Assembly (NCBI RefSeq): GCF_938040115.1
Contig: NZ_CALHXD010000274.1
Coordinates: 1 to 23,291 of the forward strand
DNA: 23,291 nucleotides
Source: an uncultured Campylobacter sp.
GTDB taxonomy: Bacteria > Campylobacterota > Campylobacteria > Campylobacterales > Campylobacteraceae
Direction: 5' to 3'
Positions 1 through 6,311 of this stretch are shown here, piece after piece. The translations under genes were made by a program, and so were the position numbers. Below the pieces are notes generated by a model that was not told where the DNA came from, did no database searches, and saw only the letters and a program-made list of their open reading frames with translations. Positions within the stretch are counted from its first letter, which is position 1. Each line of letters begins with the position of its first letter.

Positions 1-387
1 AAGCTCGTTGTTTAAATTTATCACGTCCGTCACGTCGTATCTGATCGCAAGAAACTCCTCGATCTGCCCGCTTAAATCCAAAATCGGAATGATAGTCGTG
101 TTTAGATAGACGTCGCGGCCGTCTTTGGTGCGGTTTCTTATCGTGCCTTTGTGCACTTTTTTAGCTAAAATCGTATCCCAAAGCCGCGCAAAAACCTCCT
201 TTGGCACCTCGGGATGGCGCACGATGTTGTGATTTGCGCCGATTAGCTCCTCGCGCGTAAAGCCCGACATCTTACAAAACTCGTCGTTTACGAAGGTGAT
301 AGTGCCGTTCGTGTCGGTCTTTGAGACTATATTGCTGGTCTCGATAGCCTCTTGATACTGCCTAAATCTTGCTTTGATGTTATCCAT
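1..387 (-). CDS. PAS-domain sensor protein, N-terminal part (runs off left edge)
   Basis: The minus-strand frame opens with ATG at 387 and stays open to base 1, giving 129 residues with no stop. The sequence is a typical PAS domain of the redox/energy-sensing sort: a GTITFVND strand, CKMSGFTREELIG, the NIVRHPEVP segment, and a final EEFLAIRYDVTD strand. It starts straight into the PAS domain with no signal peptide or membrane segment, so the visible part is cytoplasmic. The start overlaps the end of the upstream TauE/SafE-type gene by 8 bases (ATGGATAA), so the two are probably translated together. In C. jejuni the gene at this place (Cj1492c, from memory) is a two-component sensor, so a histidine kinase domain may follow outside the window, but that part cannot be seen. 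A diguanylate cyclase or chemotaxis signalling output cannot be excluded. Confidence 0.85.
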   Translation of the reverse strand, partial: MDNIKARFRQYQEAIETSNIVSKTDTNGTITFVNDEFCKMSGFTREELIGANHNIVRHPEVPKEVFARLWDTILAKKVHKGTIRNRTKDGRDVYLNTTIIPILDLSGQIEEFLAIRYDVTDVINLNNEL

Positions 388-1051
388 TGCTCGCCGTAAA
401 TCCTATAAAAGATAGATAAATTCCGTAAATTATTATCGCCGCGCCGCTTAAATTTAGCGCGTGTTTTTTAAATTTTTCGCTCGCGGCCTTTAAAACCAGC
501 GCGTAAAAACTCATCGCAAAAAAGCTAACCGCACCAAAAGTCGCGGCGATGGCTGCGCCCTTTGCCCCGCTGCCGCTAGCTACGGCTAAAGCTAAAAAAT
601 AATAAACCACTCCGCACGGCAGTAGCCCGTTTAAAAACCCGAGCGTCAAAAACCCGAGCACGCTATTTTTTGCGATCGCGGCTTTCATTTTTTCGTTTAA
701 AATTTTGGATAAAAATGCGTTTTTCTCGATGAAATTTAACACCGCACCGCGCCTAATGAGCGCGACGCCCAAAACCGCCATAAAAACGCCGATAGCAAAA
801 AACAGGTAGCCTCGCGCCGCAAGAGATAGCGTAAAAACGCCGCCAAGCGACCCGAAAATAAAGCCAAGTAGCATATAAGCGCAAATTCGAGCTAGGTTGT
901 ACCCTGCTATCATCGCCGCGCTAAAAATTTTACCTTTGCCGCTCAAAAACCGCGCGAGCACGATAGCAAAACCGCCGCACATACCCACGCAGTGGCCTAC
1001 CGAGCTAAGCGCCGCGACGCTCAAAATCGAAACAAACTCCGCGCCGCTCAT
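380..1051 (-). CDS. TauE/SafE-type (UreH_2-like) integral membrane protein
   Basis: About 223 residues, strongly hydrophobic, with about six membrane segments. Two conserved loops mark the family: HCVGMCGG near residue 22 in the first membrane segment and GLLPCGVVYY near residue 143. These cysteine-containing motifs are typical of the sulfite exporter TauE/SafE or UreH-like family (related to CcdA and HupE-type transporters), which is often linked with copper or other metal handling and cytochrome oxidase assembly. The substrate cannot be read from the sequence. The ATG at 1051 is preferred; a TTG directly upstream (1054) is also possible and adds one residue. No strong Shine-Dalgarno sequence is visible. 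The stop overlaps the start of the downstream PAS sensor by 8 bases, suggesting translational coupling and perhaps a functional link between membrane protein and sensor. Confidence 0.88.
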   Translation of the reverse strand: MSGAEFVSILSVAALSSVGHCVGMCGGFAIVLARFLSGKGKIFSAAMIAGYNLARICAYMLLGFIFGSLGGVFTLSLAARGYLFFAIGVFMAVLGVALIRRGAVLNFIEKNAFLSKILNEKMKAAIAKNSVLGFLTLGFLNGLLPCGVVYYFLALAVASGSGAKGAAIAATFGAVSFFAMSFYALVLKAASEKFKKHALNLSGAAIIIYGIYLSFIGFTASNG

Positions 1052-1095
1052 CAAATTTGACCGATAAATTTCATTTGTAAATTTTAGCCACGCAG

Positions 1096-1124
1096 GGGCT
1101 AAATTCGGCCCGCAAATTTAGCCC
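1096..1124 (-). terminator. GC-capped AAATTT hairpin downstream of carA
   Basis: A perfect 10-base stem (GGGCTAAATT at 1096-1105 and AATTTAGCCC at 1115-1124) encloses a 9-base GC-rich loop. It lies 34 bases after the carA stop in the 106-base gap before the membrane protein gene. A U-rich tail is lacking on either strand, so it would be a weak intrinsic terminator; it could instead be a processing or attenuating hairpin. Similar AAATTT-cored hairpins occur at 3023-3053 and 17607-17634. Confidence 0.35.
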
Positions 1125-1157
1125 TAAATTTAGCTCAAATTTGACCGCGACTAGCAA

Positions 1158-2276
1158 CTATAAAATTTCTAAAAATTGTTTAAAGATATATTTGCTCTCG
1201 CTCGGCCCGCCGCTAGCCTCGGGGTGATGCTGCACAGAAAATACGGGATAATCCCTATATCTCACGCCCTCGATCGTACCGTCGAAAAGGTTTCTATGCG
1301 TTATCTCGGCGACCTGCGCGATCTCCTCGGGGACGTTATAGTTGTGATTTTGCGCCGTTATCTCGACCGCCTTAGTTTGCAAATTTAAAACCGGGTGATT
1401 TGCGCCGTGCTGACCGAATTTTAGCTTGTACGTCTCAAAGCCAAACGCATTGCTAAGCAGCTGATGTCCGAGGCAAATGCCAAAAATCGGCACTCGCGCC
1501 TCAATCAGCTTTTTTATCTGCGCGATCTCGTTTTTTAGAGCCTTGGGCTCGCCCGGGCCGTTTGAGAGAAATACGCCGTTTATCTCGCCTTTGTTAAATT
1601 TAGCGATGAGCTCCTCTGCCTGCACGTCGTGCGGATAAATTTGCGTCTCAAGGCCTATTTCGCAAAGCTCGTTTAGGATATTTCGCTTTACGCCGTAGTC
1701 GATGACGGCGATCTTTTTGCCGTTTGCTTTTAGCGCGGAGTAGGCTTTGCTCGCATGATCCCAGGCGCCCTTTTCGTGAGCGTAAATTTGCTCGGTACTC
1801 ACCTTTGCTACGTAGTTTATCTCTGAGATTCTAGGCGAGTTTTCAAGCAGCTTTTTTAGCTCTTTTTCGTCCGAAATTTCAGTCGATATTACCGCGTGAA
1901 GCGCGCCGTTATCGCGTAGCATCTTGGTTAAAAATCTCGTGTCGATATCATAAACGCCAAATTTACCTTGCTCTTTGAAAAACTCTTCCAAGCTCTTTTG
2001 CGAGCGGAAATTTGACGGCGTAGGGTTAAAATCCCTCATCAAAACGCCGCTAGCGTGGATTTTGGCGCTCTCCATATCGTCCTCGTTTACGCCTACTATG
2101 CCGATCTCTGGCATAGTAAAAACGATAAACTGCCCGGCATAGCTAGGATCGCTCATGATCTCTTGATAGCCGGTTAGGCTCGTGTTAAAGACCATTTCGC
2201 CGCTAGCCGTACCGCTCGCGCCAAAGGCCTTCGCCTGCAAAAAAATGCCGTTTTCAAGGTAGATATAAGCTCTCAC
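1158..2276 (-). CDS. carA: Carbamoyl-phosphate synthase small (glutaminase) subunit
   Basis: 372 residues, the usual length of CarA. The protein supplies ammonia from glutamine to the CarB subunit for carbamoyl phosphate, the precursor of arginine and pyrimidines; it acts in the cytoplasm. The N-terminal CPSase small domain shows the family start (LENGIFLQAKAFG, GEMVFNTSLTGYQEI). The C-terminal class I glutamine amidotransferase domain has the nucleophile Cys268 in GICLGHQL and the His351-Pro-Glu353 pair in QHHPEASGGP, so the triad is complete. The start is GTG at 2276 and overlaps the TGA of the DUF507 gene by 4 bases (GTGA), which supports coupled translation. carB is not in the window. Confidence is very high. 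Confidence 0.98.
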   Translation of the reverse strand: MRAYIYLENGIFLQAKAFGASGTASGEMVFNTSLTGYQEIMSDPSYAGQFIVFTMPEIGIVGVNEDDMESAKIHASGVLMRDFNPTPSNFRSQKSLEEFFKEQGKFGVYDIDTRFLTKMLRDNGALHAVISTEISDEKELKKLLENSPRISEINYVAKVSTEQIYAHEKGAWDHASKAYSALKANGKKIAVIDYGVKRNILNELCEIGLETQIYPHDVQAEELIAKFNKGEINGVFLSNGPGEPKALKNEIAQIKKLIEARVPIFGICLGHQLLSNAFGFETYKLKFGQHGANHPVLNLQTKAVEITAQNHNYNVPEEIAQVAEITHRNLFDGTIEGVRYRDYPVFSVQHHPEASGGPSESKYIFKQFLEIL

Positions 2277-2824
2277 AGCATGCCTCGTTTTCTTAGTTCG
2301 TCCTCGTACAGCCGCTCAAATACGATGTCGTACTCCTCGGTGCCCGGGATTAGTTTGCGCTTGTAGCCGTCGATCTTGTCGATGACCACGTCTTGTAAAA
2401 TTTCATACGTTTTTAGATACTCTTCGATCGAGCCATAGATGATGTTTTTGATACGATTTTCGGAAACCGTGTAGTCAATGAGCCCCTTTTTCCAAGCGCT
2501 TTCTAGCACTAGGTGGGCAACGTTGCTAAAGCGGTCTTCGTACGTAAGTATCACGCCGTACTCTTTAGCCAGCTTCTTTTTTACGAGCCAAAACATATTT
2601 TTTCTATCGACTTGCATGCTCTCCATATCGTCTTCGTTCTCGGCGAGCACCTCGTTTACGCGCTCTTCAAGCGCTTTTTCTTTTTGTAAATCGTTATCTA
2701 AAATTTCTTTCGCGCATGCCGCTACGGGCTCTACTCCGCGCGTTAAATTTACGAATCCGGACTTTAATAAATCAATAGCGATTTTGTGCGCGATGTAGGG
2801 TGTGTGTGGGAGTTTTATACGCAT
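2273..2824 (-). CDS. DUF507 family protein
   Basis: 183 residues, soluble, charged and mostly helical. It begins with MRIKLPHTPYIAHKIAIDLL and carries the repeated Leu/Lys/Glu pattern of the DUF507 family, which is common in Campylobacterota and Aquificae and has no established function. A good Shine-Dalgarno (AGAGAGG, 5 bases before the ATG at 2824) fixes the start. The stop overlaps the GTG start of carA, as in other campylobacters where a DUF507 gene sits directly before carA (Cj1495c-Cj1494c, from memory). The constant pairing suggests a role in the same metabolism or simply shared transcription; I cannot choose. It is probably transcribed from the 314-base gap upstream. Confidence 0.9.
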   Translation of the reverse strand: MRIKLPHTPYIAHKIAIDLLKSGFVNLTRGVEPVAACAKEILDNDLQKEKALEERVNEVLAENEDDMESMQVDRKNMFWLVKKKLAKEYGVILTYEDRFSNVAHLVLESAWKKGLIDYTVSENRIKNIIYGSIEEYLKTYEILQDVVIDKIDGYKRKLIPGTEEYDIVFERLYEDELRKRGML

Positions 2825-3138
2825 TTTTACCTCTCTTTTTGGGCTTGATTTTAACCAAAATTTGGTAAGAAATACCTAAAATCTCACGGCATTTTTGTTT
2901 TGGCAAGCGTTTGTTTTTGGTAAAATTTGAAGCAAAATTTGAGGCGCGGATAAAAATGCTTTTGAGACTGGGCGCTAGTTAAATTTGAGCTTTAGCGTTA
3001 AATTTGACGGCAATAAAATTTAGCCTTTGGAGTCAAATTTGACCGCCAAAGGCAAATTTGGCTTTCGCGTTATCCGCGCAAATTTGAGCTCAAATTTAGA
3101 CGAGAGCCAAGCTAAATTTAGAGCGTTATAGCCCAAAT
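2825..3138. other. Gene-free gap rich in AAATTTGA repeats
   Basis: 314 bases between the MotE-type gene and the DUF507 gene, both minus strand. I see no credible open reading frame. The stretch contains many copies of AAATTTGA or its complement, an 18-base perfect palindrome centred on GAGCTC (3080-3097) and the hairpin at 3023-3053. On the minus strand a TTAAAAT element about 30 bases before the DUF507 start could be part of its promoter. The gap therefore probably holds the terminator of the purA-motE operon and the promoter of DUF507-carA. Confidence 0.5.
3023..3053 (-). terminator. Candidate terminator hairpin after the MotE-type gene
   Basis: GCCTTTGG (3023-3030) pairs with CCAAAGGC (3046-3053); the 15-base loop itself contains the 12-base palindrome GTCAAATTTGAC. 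Read on the minus strand the stem is followed by TAAATTTTATT, a weak U-rich run. It lies about 85 bases after the stop of the MotE-type gene, at the end of the purA operon. Confidence 0.4.
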
Positions 3139-3768
3139 TTACAAATTTAGCAGATTTCCAGCAGGGCCGTCTGGAGATGTAGGAGAGACTTCTTGCGTTA
3201 CGTTTTTTTCAGCCTTTATAAATGGCGGGCCTTGCTTTATTAAAAGCGTGATTTCAGACGCCGCGGTAGGCTCCATTTTTGCCATTATCGCGGAGATTTT
3301 TTTAGGGCTTAGCGAGTACATGATACTAGCCGCATCCGCCCTATCCATCGCGCTTAGCACGTCGGCGGCGGCTTGGTCTTTCATCTTGCCGTAGGTCTCG
3401 CCGACCTTGTCGCTAGTCATCGCTTTTAGCTCTTTTACGATCTCTTCGTTTTTTTTTAGTAGCTGCTCGGTCTGCTTTTTTTCCTCTTGCGCGCGGGTTA
3501 GAGTCGCGTTTATCTCGGCCTCTTTGGCGGCTAGTTTGGCATTTCTCTCCTCAAAAAGCGCCGCCGAACTCGCCCGAAAAGCCTCCAAAGCCTGCCTTGC
3601 TTCGTCTATTTTGGCAAGCTCTCTTTTTAGCTCGTCTTTTCTAGTTTCAAATATAAAAACGCAGTCCACTGGGATCTTAAAGCCGCTTTGGCTCGCGCTT
3701 TGAGCGTTTACGTCATTTGCACCCCAAGCGCATAAATTTAAAGTTAGTAAAATCAAAATTTTTTTCAA
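3139..3768 (-). CDS. MotE family periplasmic protein (flagellar stator associated)
   Basis: 209 residues. A short signal peptide (MKKILILLTLNLCAW) is followed by a long coiled coil (about residues 42-118) and an MgtE-N-like helical region (about 120-175, with DVLSAMDRADAASIMYSLSP) before a loose C-terminus. This is the layout of MotE-family proteins, which help the flagellar stator (MotA/MotB); the C. jejuni counterpart Cj1496c is, from memory, an N-glycosylated periplasmic protein. Two bacterial N-glycosylation sequons are present, E-I-N-A-T (85-89) and E-K-N-V-T (187-191). The start is a TTG at 3768 overlapping the TGA of the FliJ-like gene by 4 bases (TTGA); no ATG lies near and the signal peptide begins directly there, so TTG is believable. 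Confidence 0.85.
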   Translation of the reverse strand: MKKILILLTLNLCAWGANDVNAQSASQSGFKIPVDCVFIFETRKDELKRELAKIDEARQALEAFRASSAALFEERNAKLAAKEAEINATLTRAQEEKKQTEQLLKKNEEIVKELKAMTSDKVGETYGKMKDQAAADVLSAMDRADAASIMYSLSPKKISAIMAKMEPTAASEITLLIKQGPPFIKAEKNVTQEVSPTSPDGPAGNLLNL

Positions 3769-4193
3769 GCTTTCGCCTCTTTTTGCCTAGTAAAATTCAT
3801 CGTCGCAAACTCGTCCAGAGCCGCCGCTTCGGCCTTTTTTATCTTTTCTATTTGCGCGCTAAAGTCCTGCGTTTGCAGGTATTTCATCTTTTCGTACTCC
3901 AAATTTGCCGCCTTATGCTGCCGCTCGAGGTGCGCGATGTTTTTTTTCATTAGCTCGAGCCGCTCGGTTAGCAGATTTTTTTCTCGCCGCATCGCGCCAA
4001 GAAGCTCTAGCGAACCGCGCAGATCGGCCGCAGAGCCGCTGGATGGCATTTCAAATTTTGAAATTTGCTCGGCAGCCTGCGCTATGAAGCCCTCTATCAT
4101 CGCCGCTTCGTTTCTGGTTCTTGCCAAATTTAGCTCGATTTTGTCTAAATTTCGCTTTTTTATATTTACGATTTGCGTAAATTTGCTTTTCAT
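3765..4193 (-). CDS. FliJ-like coiled-coil protein
   Basis: 142 residues, almost entirely charged helix with heptad-like spacing (about residues 5-130), no membrane segment and no cysteine. Size and pattern match FliJ-like flagellar export or motility chaperones; the C. jejuni gene at this place is Cj1497c. A stator chaperone named FlgX has been described in C. jejuni and may be this gene, but I am not certain of that match. The ATG at 4193 comes one base before the purA stop, and the end overlaps the MotE-type start by 4 bases, so the pair is translated as a unit within the purA operon. The tight link with MotE supports a motility role. Identity rests on context and composition because coiled coils carry little family signal. 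Confidence 0.7.
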   Translation of the reverse strand: MKSKFTQIVNIKKRNLDKIELNLARTRNEAAMIEGFIAQAAEQISKFEMPSSGSAADLRGSLELLGAMRREKNLLTERLELMKKNIAHLERQHKAANLEYEKMKYLQTQDFSAQIEKIKKAEAAALDEFATMNFTRQKEAKA

Positions 4194-4194
4194 C

Positions 4195-5445
4195 TTAGCG
4201 GACTATCGTGTCTTCGCGCTCCGGGCTAGTAGATACTATGCCGACCTTTACGCCCGTGATCTCCTCGATGCGCTTGATAAAGGCCTTTGCATTTGCGGGA
4301 AGATCCTCAAATTTACGCGCTCCAGCTACCTTATCCCAGCCCTCAAGCTCCTCGTAGACCGGTTTTACGCCCTCCAAATCGCTTGGGAAATACTCGATTA
4401 TCTTGCCGTTTTTCTCGTAGGCTTTGCAGATTTTTACCTTTTTAAAGCCGTCTAGAACGTCAAGCTTCATCAGCGCAAATTTATCCACGCCGTCAAGCCT
4501 CGCTGCGTATCTCACGCCGACTGCGTCAAACCAGCCCGTGCGGCGCGGTCTGCCCGTCGTGGCGCCGTATTCACGTCCGATATCGCGTATCTTTTCGCCG
4601 TCCTCACCCATATCTTCGGTCGGGAATGCGCCGTTGCCAACGCGCGTGGTATAGGCTTTGATGATGCCGATTACCTCGCCGACGTTTTTAGGACTTAGCC
4701 CGATACCGCTGCAGCTGCCTGCGGTTACGGTGTTTGAGCTAGTTACGAAAGGATAAGTGCCGTGATCGATGTCTAGCAGCGTACCCTGCGCGCCCTCGAG
4801 CAAGATTTTCTTATCCGCGTCTATCGCATCCCACACCATATGCGTGGTATCTACGATAAATTTACCCAGCGCCGCCTCGTAGCTCTTTAGCTCGCCCAAA
4901 AGCTCCTCGCGAGCAGGCGCTTTGACGCCTAAAACGTCTAAAAACGCTTTATTTGCCGCAAAATCGGCCAAAATCGCGTCGCAAAGCTTTTCGGGATTTT
5001 TTAGCTCACCAACGCGGTGTCCGCTACGGCTGATTTTGTCGCTATACGCAGGCCCTATGCCCTTGCCCGTCGTGCCGATAGCGTGTGCGCCTTTGGCCTT
5101 TTCTTTGGCTTGGTCGATTTGCGCGTGATAAGGCAAATTTAAATGCGCCTTGTCGCTGATAAATAACCGCCCCGAAACGTCTCCAAACTGCTTTAGTTCT
5201 TCTATTATCGCGGCCGGACAGAGCACGACGCCGTTGCCGATGATGTTGATTATATTTTTATGAAGTATGCCCGATGGAACCTGATGCAGCGCGATTTTTT
5301 CGCCATCCACGACGATCGTGTGACCCGCATTGTGTCCGCCCTGACACCTGCATACCATATCGTAGCCGCCGCTTAGCAGATCTACGATCTTGCCCTTGCC
5401 TTCGTCTCCCCACTGCACGCCCACTATCACGTCAGCCTTGCTCAT
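4195..5445 (-). CDS. purA: Adenylosuccinate synthetase
   Basis: 416 residues, full length for the family. It joins IMP and aspartate with GTP to adenylosuccinate, the first committed step to AMP. The GTP/IMP site WGDEGKGK (12-19, catalytic Asp14), the second loop GGHNAGHT (36-43, catalytic His42), GTTGKGIGPAYSDK and the C-terminal STSPERED are all present. ATG at 5445 overlaps the TGA of the HisZ-like gene by 4 bases (ATGA), so expression depends on the upstream genes. No separate promoter is evident. Identification is secure. Confidence 0.98.
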   Translation of the reverse strand: MSKADVIVGVQWGDEGKGKIVDLLSGGYDMVCRCQGGHNAGHTIVVDGEKIALHQVPSGILHKNIINIIGNGVVLCPAAIIEELKQFGDVSGRLFISDKAHLNLPYHAQIDQAKEKAKGAHAIGTTGKGIGPAYSDKISRSGHRVGELKNPEKLCDAILADFAANKAFLDVLGVKAPAREELLGELKSYEAALGKFIVDTTHMVWDAIDADKKILLEGAQGTLLDIDHGTYPFVTSSNTVTAGSCSGIGLSPKNVGEVIGIIKAYTTRVGNGAFPTEDMGEDGEKIRDIGREYGATTGRPRRTGWFDAVGVRYAARLDGVDKFALMKLDVLDGFKKVKICKAYEKNGKIIEYFPSDLEGVKPVYEELEGWDKVAGARKFEDLPANAKAFIKRIEEITGVKVGIVSTSPEREDTIVR

Positions 5446-6311
5446 ACTCTCTCCTTTTGATCTAAATTTTCGATTAACGCGTCGGTATATACGCCAAAAC
5501 CGCTGCTTTTAATACCCTCTATCTCGTAGTTGCCGCCGCCGCTTAGCACGGCGTTGCTGCCTAAAAATCTAAAAAACAGCTTACCATAATACCGCATCTT
5601 TGAATAATATAACGGAACAATTCTTAAATTTTCATATTTTACCGCCTGCGCCAGCTCTTTTATCTCAAGCAGTGCGGTTTTTATCTCGTTCGGCACTACC
5701 GGCAAAATCTCGTCGATATCGCCCACCGTATTTACGAAGGCTAGCCTTTTTAGCCACTCTTCGTTTTGATTTAGGATTTTTTCGATCTCGCCGTGCTCAA
5801 ATATCGAAATAGGTAAATTTAAGAGCCTGCACACGATCTGCGGGATCGCGATGTGGCTGATTTGCAGCACCGGCGCGAGGTCAAACGACTCAAAAAGCTC
5901 CTTTGCGATCTTGACGCTAGTAGCCAGATCGCTCTCGCCGATTAGCTCGGCGCCGATTTGATAGATTTCAGTGCTAGGGTACTTAAAAACCGGCTGGATG
6001 TAAAACCAGCGTTTAGGCTCGGTATCTTTTAGGCGTCTAAGCACGATGCGAACGACGTCCACGGTGCTATCGGCGCGCAGGCTGATTTGGTGATTTTCGT
6101 GATCGCTAAAGCGCACCAGAGCCGTGGGCTGCACGCTTAGGTGCTGATGATACGAGAAAAACGGCGTCACGATCTCGTGAAATCCGTTTTTTTCTAAAAT
6201 TTCGCTTGCCGCGCGCTCGATCTTTCTTTTTAGTTTCGCGCTTTGCCCGAAATACAGCCTCGTGCCGCTTGGTATTTCGTGCTCGTAAACGCTCGCGTCA
6301 AATTCGCTCAC
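5442..6311 (-). CDS. hisZ: HisZ-like class II aminoacyl-tRNA synthetase paralogue (ATP-phosphoribosyltransferase regulatory subunit family)
   Basis: 289 residues resembling the catalytic core of histidyl-tRNA synthetase without the anticodon domain. Visible landmarks are the motif-1-like segment YEHEIPSGTRLYF, ILEKNGFHEIVTPFF, the motif-2-like RWFYIQPVFKYP and the C-terminal AVLSGGGNYEIEG/GFGVYTD strand, where HisRS has AVLAGGRYD. HisZ normally binds short-form HisG in histidine synthesis. Campylobacter, as known from C. jejuni, has long-form HisG with its own regulatory domain, so the role of this protein is uncertain. It is also shorter than typical HisZ (about 390 residues). The start is GTG at 6311, overlapping the TGA of the PAS sensor by 4 bases; its own stop overlaps purA by 4 bases. 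Confidence 0.8.
   Translation of the reverse strand: MSEFDASVYEHEIPSGTRLYFGQSAKLKRKIERAASEILEKNGFHEIVTPFFSYHQHLSVQPTALVRFSDHENHQISLRADSTVDVVRIVLRRLKDTEPKRWFYIQPVFKYPSTEIYQIGAELIGESDLATSVKIAKELFESFDLAPVLQISHIAIPQIVCRLLNLPISIFEHGEIEKILNQNEEWLKRLAFVNTVGDIDEILPVVPNEIKTALLEIKELAQAVKYENLRIVPLYYSKMRYYGKLFFRFLGSNAVLSGGGNYEIEGIKSSGFGVYTDALIENLDQKERV

Noticed and set aside
2060..2640. Peptide NEDDMES occurs in both carA and the DUF507 protein
   Set aside because: Seven residues with only local base similarity and no structural parallel; probably chance.
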